Source: Stieleria varia (GTDB lineage: Bacteria; Planctomycetota; Planctomycetia; Pirellulales; Pirellulaceae). From it: a DNA stretch of 64,000 bases. Below the pieces are notes generated by a model, which had not been told where the DNA came from, made no database searches, and saw only the letters and a program-made list of their open reading frames with translations. Location of the stretch: positions 5,828,001 through 5,892,000 of the forward strand of contig NZ_CP151726.1 in the NCBI RefSeq assembly GCF_038443385.1. The letters run 5' to 3'. The position numbers were made by a program, and so were the translations under genes. This document shows positions 28,606-41,534 of the stretch, piece by piece. Position 1 is the stretch's first letter. Each line of letters begins with the position of its first letter.

Positions 28606-28723
28606 TAGCCCGGATTATCTATGCGAACGATTGGCTTTAGCGTATACAAGTTGTTTTTCATAACCCGAAGGGATTTGCCGAGTATCCCTCGCTAACGCGT
28701 CGGGTTATGAATAATCCGGGCTA
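28606..28723. repeat. Palindrome-ended element with 13-bp terminal inverted repeats
   Basis: It begins TAGCCCGGATTAT and ends ATAATCCGGGCTA, a perfect terminal inverted repeat of 13 bp. The interior shares the ATCCCTCGC core and CGTCGGGTTATGA with the copy at 22446-22612. The last three bases (minus strand TAG) are the stop codon of the neighbouring RTX-like gene. The rest of the 28422-28720 gap has nothing recognisable. Confidence 0.75.
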
Positions 28724-30127
28724 CGGGATCGCGATCACGTCGATCTCATCCGCGATGATCTCGTCCAGGCCATCGGTCAAGATAAAATCACGTTCGCCGT
28801 CGCGAGCCTTGATCGTGTCCTCGCCTTCGTCGCCGCTTAAATGGTCACCGCCGCCGCCACCGACCAACAAATCGTTGCCCGCTCCGCCCTGAATCCGATC
28901 GCGCCCGTCACCTCCCAACAAGTTATCGTCGCCGCTACCCCCGCTGATCGCGTCGTTGCCATCACCACCGGCGATGCGATCATCTCCCCTGCCGCCCCGC
29001 AGTCGATCGTTGCCCAAGCCGCCCGAGATCGCATCGTTGCCCGCACCTCCTTGGATGAAATCGTTGCCAAGGTTCCCGTACAGCCGGTCGTTGCCATCGC
29101 CTCCTTGGATGCGATCGTTGCCTTGCATGCCCAAGATCAAATCGTCACCCGCGCCACCAACGAGGAAATCATTGAAGCGAGCGTCTCGAACCGCTCGGTC
29201 AGTCGCAGCAACCCTGTCGACACCGCTCGCAGACTCCACGGATTCGGCGGCGACCACCAAGTCACGCACCGCAGGAACATCCACCGCCATCGCTTCCACG
29301 TCCGCCGGTTCAACATCGTCGGGTCGGAAACGCCAGTCGCCCAAGATCACGTCATTGCCATCGCCTCCGTTCACACCGTCATTCCCAGCGCCTGCGATCA
29401 ACAAATCATTTCCGCCGTCGCCGGACACGCGATCGTCGCCGTTGCCCGCAAGCACGATGTCGTTGCCGTCACCACCTTTGATGACGTCGTCTCCGCTACC
29501 TTCATTGGCGTACTGCAGAGCATAAGCCACAGGATCAACAACGCCCTCGGGATACTCGTTGGTTGCATCGCCGAAGATCCAATCGTTTCCGTCGCCGCCG
29601 TTGATCTGATCACGACCGTCACCGCCGACGAGCGAGTCGTCCCCGTCTCCGCCTGCGATGCGATCGTTGCCAGCGCCGCCAAAGACAATGTCGCCACCGC
29701 CACCTGCGTTGATTCGGTCATTACCAAGACCACCATCGAGGAAGTCGCCTTGCGCAGTTCCTGTAATGACGTCATTCCCAGGACCACCATAGACAACGGC
29801 CTGCTGCGTCACGCTTTCTCGAAAACCGATGCGATCGTTACCCGCACCACCACGCACTTGGATCAAGTTCACCGCTTCATTGCGAAACTCCGCCGACCGC
29901 CCATCGACGGTCACGTGTAACACACCGGACTCTTGATTAGTCCATACGGCGATCTGATTGGGATCGGCATCGCCCGTGATTTGCAAAATGCCATCATCGG
30001 TCAACGCGATGCCACTGAGCACTTCGCGGCGTTCCAGCGATTCGGCAAACAGCCGACGTTGGTTGCCGCGACGTTTGGAATCCCGCTGGCGTCGGGACGA
30101 ACGTGATTTTTCTGAGTTGTAAAACAT
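28721..30127 (-). CDS. Exported RTX-like calcium-binding repeat protein
   Basis: A 468-residue protein from ATG 30127. The Arg-rich start followed by LFAESLERREVLSG matches the planctomycete 'LEPR-like' export/anchor segment often found at the N-terminus of large surface proteins. After a short beta region, about 18 nonapeptide blocks of the GGxGxDxux type (GGAGNDRIGFR, GGDGNDAISG, GGRGDDRIAG and others) form an RTX beta-roll that binds calcium, in two blocks split by an acidic linker with no repeats (about 260-320). There is no catalytic domain, so it is probably structural or adhesive; type I secretion needs a C-terminal signal that cannot be judged here. ATG 30190 is an upstream alternative. 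The stop codon lies in a repeat element. Confidence 0.85.
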   Translation of the reverse strand: MFYNSEKSRSSRRQRDSKRRGNQRRLFAESLERREVLSGIALTDDGILQITGDADPNQIAVWTNQESGVLHVTVDGRSAEFRNEAVNLIQVRGGAGNDRIGFRESVTQQAVVYGGPGNDVITGTAQGDFLDGGLGNDRINAGGGGDIVFGGAGNDRIAGGDGDDSLVGGDGRDQINGGDGNDWIFGDATNEYPEGVVDPVAYALQYANEGSGDDVIKGGDGNDIVLAGNGDDRVSGDGGNDLLIAGAGNDGVNGGDGNDVILGDWRFRPDDVEPADVEAMAVDVPAVRDLVVAAESVESASGVDRVAATDRAVRDARFNDFLVGGAGDDLILGMQGNDRIQGGDGNDRLYGNLGNDFIQGGAGNDAISGGLGNDRLRGGRGDDRIAGGDGNDAISGGSGDDNLLGGDGRDRIQGGAGNDLLVGGGGGDHLSGDEGEDTIKARDGERDFILTDGLDEIIADEIDVIAIP

Positions 30128-30821
30128 GATCTGACGCACCGTGTGTATCGGAGTGATGGGGAATGAGTCGACAAGATGCCTGCTACGCACTGTTTATCAA
30201 TCGTGAGCCGACGGCGCTAGCCGCGGGCTTTTTGGCTGTTTATCAATCGTGAGCCGACGGCGCTAGCCGCGGGCTTTCTGGCTGTTTATCAATCGTGAGC
30301 CGACGGCGCTAGCCGCGGGCTTTTTGGCGAGAAACGCCGTCATTCGCGGGCCCGTGGCTAGCGCCATCGGCTCACAATGCACGCAGTCGCAATTAATAAA
30401 CAGTGCCTAGCGTTCTTCACGCCAAAGCAGGCTGATCGAGTCGTTAGTGCCATCACCAACGCGAATTGATACAGGTCAAATCAAAAAAGTGGAAAAGCGT
30501 TTTCCTCGCGGCGAGTCTCAGGCTTAGTCTGGACTGCTCAAAGTTTAGGATTGGAGCATTTTGGGTTTGCGCGGGGTCTGCTGTCACCTCCACCAAGGAA
30601 TTTGGGGGAGGTCGGTTCGAGCGAAGCAAGATCCGGGAGGGGCCTACCCTGGGCAATGCGCATTGCTGTGTTTATCCGGCGCGCAGGCCCCCTCCCTCGC
30701 ATTCGCCTGGACGGCTCTGCTCGACCTCCCCCAAGCACCTTGGGGGAGGTGACACGGGGGAATCAATTGGTGGCATCAAGAATACGTGTCAACAACAAAC
30801 TTTGAGCAGTCCAGTCCAGGC
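30128..30821. repeat. Gene-free region with tandem GCTAGCC repeats and GGGGGAGGT palindromes
   Basis: Three tandem units of 46 bp start at about 30190, 30236 and 30282 (CTGTTTATCAATCGTGAGCC, then GACGGCGCTAGCCGCGGGC). An inverted unit at 30351-30406 ends AATAAACAGTG. From 30583 to 30754 a pair of facing elements (CACCTCCACCAAGGAATTTG with GGGGGAGGT; ACCTCCCCCAAGCACCTTGG) encloses 100 bp. ACTTTGAGCAGTCCAG near 30800 also occurs at 4371, and its reverse complement (TGGACTGCTCAAAGTT) at about 30531. No gene seen. Confidence 0.8.
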
Positions 30822-31733
30822 TCAGTCTTTCACCACCGCCAACTGCTCATTCATCTCAACCGTCGCGGCGCGAACCGCGTCTTGCCAACGAGCATCACCC
30901 AGTCGATCGGCAAACTCGGGGCGACTGTGTGCAAAGATAATGTGACGAGAATTGTTGACGATCGCGCCGAGCCCCTTGGCGTCGAATCCAGCCATCACAT
31001 CCGCGGCGCCGCCCCCTTGGGCACCGAACCCTGGAACCAGAATCCAACTGCCCGGCATCGCCGCTCGCATCTCCGCCAATTGCTCAGGATACGTCGCCCC
31101 GACAACAGCCCCCACCGGTCCATATCCAAACGAATCCAATCGCGTCGCGTTGAAATGCTGCACCAACTCGGCGACGCGAGCGTAGACGGTTTGGCCATCC
31201 GTCTCGCGGTTCTGCAGCAGTCCGCCGCCCGGGTTGGATGTCTTGACCAACACAAAGATCCCCGCGTCACGTTGGTCACAGACCTCGACAAACGGCTCCA
31301 ACGAATCTTCGCCCAAGTACGGGCTGACGGTCAGCGAGTCGCTGCCCCACGGGCTAGCCGTGCCCAAATAGGCGTCTGCGTATGCGGTCGCTGTGCTGCC
31401 GATATCATTACGTTTGCCATCGGTGATCACGATCAGTCCCGCATCGCTGGCGTACCGGATGACTTCGCCCAACGCCACGGTCCCGGCGGGTCCAAGCTGT
31501 TCAAAGAACGCCGCCTGTGGTTTCACACAGGGCACCAAATCCCGCACGACATCGACAATTTCGCAGCAAAACTGCGTGTAAGCGGCAGCCCAAGCGTCCG
31601 GGGGAGCGTCGGCGGCCACGTTGTCGCGGATCGGCGCGGGCAACTGAGCCTTGCGGGGATCCAAACCGACGCAGGTCACGGACTTGGTTTTCTGAACCGC
31701 TTCGGCCATCCGGGTCGCAAACGACTTGCTCAT
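30822..31733 (-). CDS. pyrF: Orotidine 5'-phosphate decarboxylase (subfamily 2)
   Basis: From ATG 31733 the protein has 303 residues and begins MSKSFATRMAEAVQKTKSVT, followed by CVGLDPR. It has VKPQAAFFEQLG and VITDGKRNDIGSTATAYADAYLG, with the catalytic Asp-Lys-Asp cluster (DGKRND), SLTVSPYLGEDSLEPF (phosphate-binding region) and VVGATYPEQL. These match the longer bacterial/mycobacterial-type PyrF (about 270-300 aa). The enzyme decarboxylates OMP to UMP, the last step of de novo pyrimidine synthesis. The frame upstream of 31733 (to 31856) has no RBS and mixed composition. No other pyrimidine gene is adjacent. Confidence 0.95.
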   Translation of the reverse strand: MSKSFATRMAEAVQKTKSVTCVGLDPRKAQLPAPIRDNVAADAPPDAWAAAYTQFCCEIVDVVRDLVPCVKPQAAFFEQLGPAGTVALGEVIRYASDAGLIVITDGKRNDIGSTATAYADAYLGTASPWGSDSLTVSPYLGEDSLEPFVEVCDQRDAGIFVLVKTSNPGGGLLQNRETDGQTVYARVAELVQHFNATRLDSFGYGPVGAVVGATYPEQLAEMRAAMPGSWILVPGFGAQGGGAADVMAGFDAKGLGAIVNNSRHIIFAHSRPEFADRLGDARWQDAVRAATVEMNEQLAVVKD

Positions 31734-31930
31734 GTGTCTCATCCAAGGGAATCGGTTGGAACTGAATTTCCCGCCCATTCTCACAAAAAGTCCTCCCAGG
31801 AAAACCGCCCTTGACCGCGAAATCCGGCGTGATCGTGCCGAAATCCGGAACCTCATCCAGCGGATTTCGCCAACGGACTAGTCAAAACAAAAGACAGTCA
31901 TTACTCTTTCGTTCAGTGGGAAACCACGAA

Positions 31931-32005
31931 CGGGATGTGGCTCAGCCTGGATAGAGCGCTGCACTGGGGGTGCAGAGGTCGCAAGTTCGAATCTTGTCAT
32001 CCCGA
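31931..32005 (+). tRNA. tRNA-Pro (anticodon GGG)
   Basis: All stems can be drawn: acceptor CGGGATG/CATCCCG, D arm GCTC...GAGC, anticodon stem CTGCA/TGCAG with loop CTGGGGG giving anticodon GGG, and T arm GCAAG-TTCGAAT-CTTGT. The discriminator base is A and CCA is not encoded. The 3' half, from the anticodon stem on (31962), recurs at 41535. Confidence 0.93.
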
Positions 32006-32010
32006 CTACC

Positions 32011-32050
32011 GACAAACCCCGCCAAACCAAGCGTTTCGCGGGGTTTTGTC
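32011..32050. terminator. Bidirectional stem-loop terminator after tRNA-Pro / carbonic anhydrase
   Basis: GACAAACCCCGC pairs with GCGGGGTTTTGTC (12 bp with one bulge) around a 15-nt loop, with T-runs on both sides. It lies between the convergent tRNA and carbonic anhydrase genes and can end both transcripts. An identical copy is at 41584-41623. Confidence 0.7.
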
Positions 32051-32067
32051 GTCTCAGGGGTGATCAA

Positions 32068-32730
32068 TCACTTCTTTCGCTTAGAAGGCTTGGTTGCATC
32101 AAATGTCTTGAGGATGTACCGCCGATTGAGCGGTTGTGGAAAACGCGCTTCCGATTGGAATAGCTCTAGTAACTCCATGAGCTTTTTCGTTGGCATCAGC
32201 GTTGGATCTTTAAGCACAACCCAGCTGACGCTCTCGGTAAATGGATCGGTCGTCAGCGAGCCTTGATACCGGAAGTGCTGCTCCCATGTTTTCGGCAAGA
32301 AATCCCATGGATCGGTTAGCACCTTTGGCTCTAGTTCCTCATGCGAGCCAGCCCCCAAAACAGTCTCAATTTGCGTCATCAGTGAAGGAAAAGCAGCTCT
32401 TGCGTTTCCGGGCTCTATAAAGACTCCGATGACTGCCAGCGAGCCGTCATCCACGTTTTGATGAACGAGATGGAGTTCCATCGTATATTGCTCTCCATCA
32501 ACCCAATGTTCACTTGGGTGATGGAAGTGAAACTGTCGGAGATGGAATCGCTTGGAACCAATCGTGATGTATTGTCGCACGTCAGAGGCGAACTCGACTT
32601 TCACGCCATGTTCGTCCTTGCGCACGTGCCCAAGAATGTCGCCATCCCAGTGAATCGACAGTCCTTCACTTCCGAAGTCGGCGTAGATTGCATTTTGCAG
32701 GTTGATGGGTGACTGTTGTTGGTCCGTCAT
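32068..32730 (-). CDS. Cytoplasmic alpha-type carbonic anhydrase (copy 1)
   Basis: A 220-residue protein with alpha-class signatures: QSPINL at residues 6-11, then QFHFHHPSEHW and MELHLVHQN with the three zinc-ligand histidines (FHFH pair and ELHLVH), and RYQGSLTTDPFTESVSWVVL for the substrate pocket. It hydrates CO2 to bicarbonate. Alpha carbonic anhydrases of bacteria are normally exported, but this one begins directly with MTDQQQSPINLQ and has no signal peptide. It lies 62 bp downstream of hsdR on the same strand and so reads as the last gene of the restriction-modification operon, next to tRNA-Pro. A second copy (41641) differs in two residues (Ile/Val, Asp/Asn). Confidence 0.9.
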   Translation of the reverse strand: MTDQQQSPINLQNAIYADFGSEGLSIHWDGDILGHVRKDEHGVKVEFASDVRQYITIGSKRFHLRQFHFHHPSEHWVDGEQYTMELHLVHQNVDDGSLAVIGVFIEPGNARAAFPSLMTQIETVLGAGSHEELEPKVLTDPWDFLPKTWEQHFRYQGSLTTDPFTESVSWVVLKDPTLMPTKKLMELLELFQSEARFPQPLNRRYILKTFDATKPSKRKK

Positions 32731-32792
32731 ACCGTTCCTTAAGCGAAATTGGATGAAGTTTGGATTGAGCTAAAACTCTCGTCCACGGAGTT

Positions 32793-36140
<3,348 letters not shown>

Positions 36141-36242
36141 TTCTAAAGCCAGTTCAACTCTTACAGAGCTAGATATACGCAAGTCGCCTGAAATCAAGGG
36201 TTTACGTCGACCGAAGCATGCGTTCTATGTGTAAAAGCATGT

Positions 36243-37934
36243 CTAATTCTGGGCATCGGCATCGGTTTTAGACATACGCCATTTCGCCCATCGAGTCGTT
36301 CCATCCGCGACAACCGTCCCATCGCGTTTCATCTCCTGTAGCAAGTTCGTCACGAACTGCTTCTTCTGTTTTTCGTCCAAAGCATCCGACAGCTTGTCCT
36401 GGAGCAGACGGTCGATTTGGGGACGGCTGGCTTCCTCGTATTGCGACAGATATTTCTTGACCAGATCCTTGTAATAGTCTTTGTCGAACGCTCGGTTGCG
36501 GATGTACGCCTCCTTGTCGTCCGTGGCTGCCGCTACTTCCGCCGACACAAACAGATTGGGGCGTCGCCCTTCGATTAGCCGTTTTGTTTTGACGGCCTTG
36601 AATTCGCTCTCCGTCAGCGGTTTGTTTTTTTGCACCTTGTCCAACGCAATCACATCCCAAAGACTCAGATCAGCCCGCGCCATCAACATCCGCGTATACC
36701 GCTCGTCCAAGACGCTATTCTGTATGACCAGTTTGACTTCGTTGGCGGTCGAGAAATCATAGTCCGGCATGGGAAACGATCGCTTCTTCTGCGCCTGGAA
36801 AATCCGTTTTATCCCACTGCCGACCGTGTCGATCATCCCTAACCCAACCATCGCTTGAGCAAGGAATGCGTTGCGATAGAGGCTGTACGGCGCATCGCGG
36901 CGGATTACGCTTTCTACATCGCCGGGCAAGAAGGTGCCTTTATTCACGACCACCAGACGATCTTCAAACTCGACGACATCAACCCGTCCACCCTGCGAAT
37001 AATCCTGGTGAGCAATCGCGTTGTGCAATGACTCACGAAGCACCCAAGGTTCGTACTGCAGAATCTCCGTTGGAAACAGTGTTCCCCACGGAAGCACACG
37101 GCAAGTCAGATTGCGGATTTTGCGAAGCAGCGGATCGACGGCCAGCAACAAGGGCGAGTGAAAATGCTGGTAGTCGCGTTCGAGTCCGTCTTTATCCTTC
37201 AGAATCCAAGTCAGTTGCGGGTGGCAGTTACCCAAGAAATGCTGAGCCTCTGGTCTACCGAGAAGGATGATCGCCGTGCGAGTCAACTTGCCGCTGATGC
37301 AGACCTTGGCCTTGTTTAAAAACGTGGTGTCGTCCCATGTCGCTACCTCAGCCTCCAGCGTTGAGTTCTTCACAACGAACTCCTGCCGAGCAAAGGCAAT
37401 CGCATTGGGTTCCAAATCGCTGAGCGTTGCCTCTTCGCAAATGACCGCCGACCAGTCGTCCGCCAGTGCCTGCTTCCGAATCTGTTCAATTTCATGTAGG
37501 TTCAGCGCGCACAGGTTTTCGTGGTCTCTGCCGTAGAAATGCCCTCTCCATGATGTCGGCGAACCTCGCAAGGCTGCCGGAATCTGAAACATCACAACGC
37601 GACCGTCGGGAGTTGTGACTTCGTGGATTTCCTCGAACGTCAACCGATGGCTGGTGTGATTTGCGATCTCTTCCTTCAAACTGTCCAAGTGGGGGCGCTG
37701 TGGCCGATACCGCGAACCGACAATTTGGCGCGGAACCGGCTTGTCCTTCACACCGAAGACCAACCAGCCAAAGGGTTGTCCCTTCAAGTTGGCTTCGTTG
37801 CTGAGTGCGGAAAAGTATTCCCCGATGTCGTCAAAATGCTTGTCGCTCTTGGCTTCCTTGAACTCAAGCCATTCCGTCTCGGCTGGGAGCGACAGGAACT
37901 CCGTCAACTTGGATTGAAGCTCGGTGGGCGTCAT
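36243..37934 (-). CDS. AlbA-2/Schlafen-like domain and HATPase protein of the type I R-M operon
   Basis: A 563-residue protein. Residues about 10-135 (ETEWLEFKEAKSDKHFDDIGEYFSAL, then PFGWLVFGVKDK) are the AlbA_2 (divergent AAA-4/Schlafen core) domain; about 290-400 (LRESLHNAIAHQDYSQGGRVDVVEFEDRLVVVN and VGLGMIDTVGSGIKRIF) match the GHKL ATPase-like region of COG2865 proteins. A C-terminal helical winged-helix-like part follows. Such proteins often sit inside type I R-M operons, where their role in defence or regulation is not settled; Schlafen-type nucleases are a related class. The start overlaps the hsdS stop by 4 bp (ATGA). Confidence 0.85.
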   Translation of the reverse strand: MTPTELQSKLTEFLSLPAETEWLEFKEAKSDKHFDDIGEYFSALSNEANLKGQPFGWLVFGVKDKPVPRQIVGSRYRPQRPHLDSLKEEIANHTSHRLTFEEIHEVTTPDGRVVMFQIPAALRGSPTSWRGHFYGRDHENLCALNLHEIEQIRKQALADDWSAVICEEATLSDLEPNAIAFARQEFVVKNSTLEAEVATWDDTTFLNKAKVCISGKLTRTAIILLGRPEAQHFLGNCHPQLTWILKDKDGLERDYQHFHSPLLLAVDPLLRKIRNLTCRVLPWGTLFPTEILQYEPWVLRESLHNAIAHQDYSQGGRVDVVEFEDRLVVVNKGTFLPGDVESVIRRDAPYSLYRNAFLAQAMVGLGMIDTVGSGIKRIFQAQKKRSFPMPDYDFSTANEVKLVIQNSVLDERYTRMLMARADLSLWDVIALDKVQKNKPLTESEFKAVKTKRLIEGRRPNLFVSAEVAAATDDKEAYIRNRAFDKDYYKDLVKKYLSQYEEASRPQIDRLLQDKLSDALDEKQKKQFVTNLLQEMKRDGTVVADGTTRWAKWRMSKTDADAQN

Positions 37935-39211
37935 GCGGTCGCCTCCTCCAATGCCTCGGCGGTTAGCCCTGAGTCGATGTCGAGGTCTTCCACGTCCAGC
38001 TTGCCGGAGATCAGCTTGGGCAGCAGTAGGTCACGGCTGGTGCGGAGGTTCGCATTCTTTCGGTTCAGATTCAGGATTGCTTCGACCATCGGGGACGCCA
38101 CCTCTGCATAGGAGTCTCGCAGTTCCAAGGGTGGAATCGGAATTTCCATCTTGCCGGTCTGGACCGGACTGAGGTTCTGCTGAGCCACTCCGTTCGCAAT
38201 CTGTTCGAGTCTTTGCCGAGTATCCGGGCTTCTGAACATCCAATAAACAAGCGGGCGATCTTGCGGGCGGTGAGGATGAAGTTTCGCCACACGTTGGTTC
38301 AGCAAGAAGTTCTCGCCGAACACCAGACAGGTGCGGCCTATGTTGCCAGTCAAGGACATCAACACGTCTGCCGTTTCCAAATGGCAGTGTACTGGCATCC
38401 GATCAGGCGGAGAGTCGAGCAAACTCATCGAGTTGGTTTGAAATTCACCGTCATGCACATGCTTGATTGTGACCACCTTGTAACCGCCATCGTCTACGAA
38501 AGTCTTACTCTTGAAAGCGAAGCCTGAGAGTAATTTCAGCAAATCGTTGACAACTCCCGTCTCCCAACCCTCAGGAATCTGGCCGAGTGGTGAATCGACG
38601 AGCTTGACGTTTTCGTGGCCGGGGAAGCGGAAGTTGACGAACCATTCCCGGTAAATCGCCTGAGCCATCTCTTCCAGAATGGCAATGCGGCGGGTGTTGT
38701 TCTCAATCAGATCGTCATACGCCGACAGGATCGAAGCGATCTTACGTTGGGTCGGAAGTGGGGGAATGGAAATCTCGAAGCCGGCGAACGTCGTTTTGTT
38801 CACGATGGGTGTAGCGGCACCACTTGCAATCGACGCAATTTTTTTTCCATGAAATCGCAGCAGGTAATAAACGAACCATGCGTCATATTTGGCGGCGTTA
38901 ACAATCACGCTGTTGATTTGTTGGTTCGTAAAACTTGGGCGGGCGGTTTTGCAGAGCTTCCCGATGGTTGCACCGATGCAGGTAAAGCACACGGAGTCCT
39001 TGGGGAGAATTTGGTTCTTCTGCGACTGACGCCCCTCGTCTGACAAGTATCTTTCAGTGGGAACGTGCGGTCTGTCAAAATCCAAGTCCGACGGAGTAAT
39101 AAACGGGTAGTCATCACCGAAAAGCTCCGGCTTCTTCGACGTAGGTGTCTTGCCCGTAACGATACGGCCCAGTGATCCGATACTCATACTTTGCCAGTCG
39201 GAATGACTCAT
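37931..39211 (-). CDS. hsdS: Type I restriction enzyme specificity subunit HsdS
   Basis: About 426 residues in two half-subunits, each a target-recognition domain followed by a conserved helical spacer. The first TRD (residues about 5-150) ends with FEISIPPLPTQRKIASILSAYDDLIENNTRRI; the second TRD (about 210-370) ends with MEIPIPPLELRDSYAEVASPMVEAI and LRTSRDLLLPKLISGKLDVED. Together they read a bipartite DNA site, one half per TRD, and the spacer length sets the gap. The ATG at 39211 overlaps the hsdM stop (TAATG); a GTG at 39217 is the alternative start. Specificity cannot be read from sequence. Confidence 0.93.
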   Translation of the reverse strand: MSHSDWQSMSIGSLGRIVTGKTPTSKKPELFGDDYPFITPSDLDFDRPHVPTERYLSDEGRQSQKNQILPKDSVCFTCIGATIGKLCKTARPSFTNQQINSVIVNAAKYDAWFVYYLLRFHGKKIASIASGAATPIVNKTTFAGFEISIPPLPTQRKIASILSAYDDLIENNTRRIAILEEMAQAIYREWFVNFRFPGHENVKLVDSPLGQIPEGWETGVVNDLLKLLSGFAFKSKTFVDDGGYKVVTIKHVHDGEFQTNSMSLLDSPPDRMPVHCHLETADVLMSLTGNIGRTCLVFGENFLLNQRVAKLHPHRPQDRPLVYWMFRSPDTRQRLEQIANGVAQQNLSPVQTGKMEIPIPPLELRDSYAEVASPMVEAILNLNRKNANLRTSRDLLLPKLISGKLDVEDLDIDSGLTAEALEEATA

Positions 39212-40803
39212 TAGCACGACGCCTCCAGCAACTTGGCGACGTTGTTCGCAATCCGCTCTTCCAACTCGGACGCTTCGCTGTTCAAGACCTCCAACTCTTC
39301 GTTGAGTTCTTCCAGCCGCTCGGCAAAGACAAAATCGTCTTCCTCACGATCCGCCACGCCGACGTAGCGACCGGGATTCAGGCTCCAGCCCTGTGCTTCG
39401 ATCTCCTCCAACGTGGCGACCTTGCACAGTCCCGCCACGTCCGCGTATTCCAGACGCGGGAAGGTGGCCTTCAAATCCGGTTCCGGTGTTGATTCACTGG
39501 CGGGGACTTCTTCATCTTCACCCGCCACGAACTCCGGCTGCTCACCCCGATACAGCCGCACGATGTTGGCCAGATACTCGATCTGCTTGGGACTGAACTT
39601 GCGGTGTGCCCGGTCGACCTGCCGGAACGTGTGCCGGGCGTCGATAAACAGCACTTGGTCCTTTCGCTTTGTTTTTGATGTGGCCTTGCCTTTATCCAAG
39701 AACCAGAGCGTGCAAGGGAGCGTCACCGTGTAGAAGAAGTTCGGACCGATGGCGACCATCACATCGACGGCGTGCGACTGGAGCAGTTGCTTGCGAATCT
39801 CCATCTCCGATTGGCGAGCGTCGGCGGCTGAGTTCGCCATCACAAAACCGGCTCGGCCCGTGTCGCTCAGGCTGCTGTAAAACCGTTGTATCCAGAGGTA
39901 GTTGGCGTTGTCGGCCCGTGGCATCCCGAACGGGTAGCGGGGATCGTCTTTGATCTTCTCCTTATCCACCTTGTCGACGTTGAACGGGGGATTGGCCATC
40001 ACGAAGTCGAATTTGCCGAGACTGTCGTGGGGGTCTTCGTAGTAACTGTTCCCCAAGCGAATGTCGCCGGACAGCGAATGCACGGCAAGGTTCATCATGC
40101 ACAGTTGCCGTGTTTCGCCGACTCGCTCCTGACCGTAGCAGGAGATTTCCACCGAGGGATTGTTCTGGTGGGCTTTGATGAACTCGGCACTTTGAGCGAA
40201 CATGCCGCCCGATCCACACGCCGGGTCGTAGATGCGTCCGTGGTACGGCTCGATGATCTCGACGATCAGCTTGACCAGCGAGGTCGGCGTGAAGAACTCA
40301 CCACCCCGTTGTCCTTCGGCACGGGCGAAGTTGCCAAGGAAGTATTCGTAAATCTTGCCGAACGTGTCGCCTTCGGCATCCATCGCGATCTGCGAGAAGT
40401 TCTTCAGCAGCGAGACCAGAATGGCATTGTCGATCTTGGTGTAGGTTCGCGGCAGGACGCCCTTGAGGTCGACGTTCTCGGCCTCGACCGACTTCATCGC
40501 CTCGTTGATCGCCTTGCCGATGTTCTCGCCTTCGGGCAGCGACAGCAGGTGTGAGAACCGAGCCTCCGGCGGCACGTACATCACGCCCTTGGCTTGGTAG
40601 TCCTCTTTGCCGATCTTGCGGCGGCCGGAGCCTTTGCCGGCCAATTCTTTTTCAGCGATGGTGAACTTGTGGTCGGCATATCGCAGGAAGATCAGCCCAA
40701 GGACTGGGACCGCGTATTCGGATGACTTGAGGTCGGAGTTCGCCCGAAATTCATCGGCGGCCTCCCAGAGTCGCTTTTCCGTATCGGAATGGTTGTTGGC
40801 CAT
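39211..40803 (-). CDS. hsdM: Type I DNA methyltransferase subunit HsdM
   Basis: 530 residues. The N-terminal helical domain ([22 protein letters not shown] ... [15 protein letters not shown]) and the N6-adenine methyltransferase core are complete: [13 protein letters not shown] (about 168-180), SAM-binding DPACGSGGM (193-201) and catalytic NPPF (271-274). It methylates adenine at the site read by HsdS and forms the M2S modification core to which HsdR binds. GGAAAAG lies just before the ATG. It is the first gene of the operon; the 727 bp upstream (40804-41530) hold no evident gene. Confidence 0.96.
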   Translation of the reverse strand: MANNHSDTEKRLWEAADEFRANSDLKSSEYAVPVLGLIFLRYADHKFTIAEKELAGKGSGRRKIGKEDYQAKGVMYVPPEARFSHLLSLPEGENIGKAINEAMKSVEAENVDLKGVLPRTYTKIDNAILVSLLKNFSQIAMDAEGDTFGKIYEYFLGNFARAEGQRGGEFFTPTSLVKLIVEIIEPYHGRIYDPACGSGGMFAQSAEFIKAHQNNPSVEISCYGQERVGETRQLCMMNLAVHSLSGDIRLGNSYYEDPHDSLGKFDFVMANPPFNVDKVDKEKIKDDPRYPFGMPRADNANYLWIQRFYSSLSDTGRAGFVMANSAADARQSEMEIRKQLLQSHAVDVMVAIGPNFFYTVTLPCTLWFLDKGKATSKTKRKDQVLFIDARHTFRQVDRAHRKFSPKQIEYLANIVRLYRGEQPEFVAGEDEEVPASESTPEPDLKATFPRLEYADVAGLCKVATLEEIEAQGWSLNPGRYVGVADREEDDFVFAERLEELNEELEVLNSEASELEERIANNVAKLLEASC

Positions 40804-41534
40804 ATCGTCTTTTCCATGCCCTTGATCGCACTACGTCCATTTGTTGCCAAATCTCAGCAAATAGCCTAAGCCCCCCCCGTTCGGGAAACAAGCAGGCAGC
40901 GGACTCAGGGCGTCGGAAGTTGCCCTGACGATTCAGGAGGAGACTACGGTGGACTGAGATCCCCAGTACAACGATCATCGGGTTGCCGCGTTTTAAAAAA
41001 CACGGTGACTCGCGCCACGCTAGACCACTGGTACCCTCTGGGTCCCCAGACACCGATTCCGGGTCAAAATTCCCGAAGCCGATCCAGGAACGTGAAAAGA
41101 AGAGTAGACGCGGTCATTCGTCGACGTTGTCATCGCTCCACCGACCAGTACCGCAGCGATACGGGATGTGGAATTTGAAGTCTACCCGTCATTTGGGAAC
41201 GCAATTTTACAGGCATCAAGGTTCAAAACCGCCCTGCCGATGATGCAGTCGGGTCTTCGCCCGTCACCGAGCCAGCACGTCGAAGCTGGGAACGTGCGGC
41301 CTCCTACCATCTTCCTTCGTGTATCGACGAATCAGCTTTCGGCAGCAACGCGGTTTAAATGGTCACAAATGCGTTCGATAGCGTCTGCCCCGAACACTTG
41401 GGTAACAGAATGACACAAGGCATTCAGTACCGATCGTTCGTCTGATTCCCTGATTTGGTGCAAGCATTGGTGCAAGCGTTCGGCGGCATCGCGATTGACC
41501 GCAGAAAACACGTCGTTTTCCTTCGCTGCTTGTT
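40804..41534. other. Gene-poor stretch between hsdM and the second tRNA fragment
   Basis: No open frame with a convincing start or family is visible. A minus-strand frame at 41332-41534 (AAKENDVF ... ICDHLNRVAAES) is helical and could be the C-terminal remnant of a gene cut off by the repeat boundary at 41535, but its product is unknown and no integrase motif is seen. The promoter of hsdM should lie within the first 150 bp. Confidence 0.45.

Noticed and set aside
28841-29920. Long open frame on the + strand opposite the RTX-like gene
   Set aside because: It is the antisense of regular Gly/Asp repeats, which keep the opposite strand open; the translated product is a Val/Ala/Asp run with no fold and the sense strand has a complete RTX pattern.
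30190-30410. Possible CRISPR array or clustered regulatory sites
   Set aside because: Three units and an inverted one with fixed spacing are a tandem palindromic repeat; no spacers or cas genes.
41158-41172. ACGGGATGTGG identical to the 5' end of tRNA-Pro
   Set aside because: Only 11 bases match and the tRNA 3' fragment lies 360 bp away in a different structure; chance is likely.
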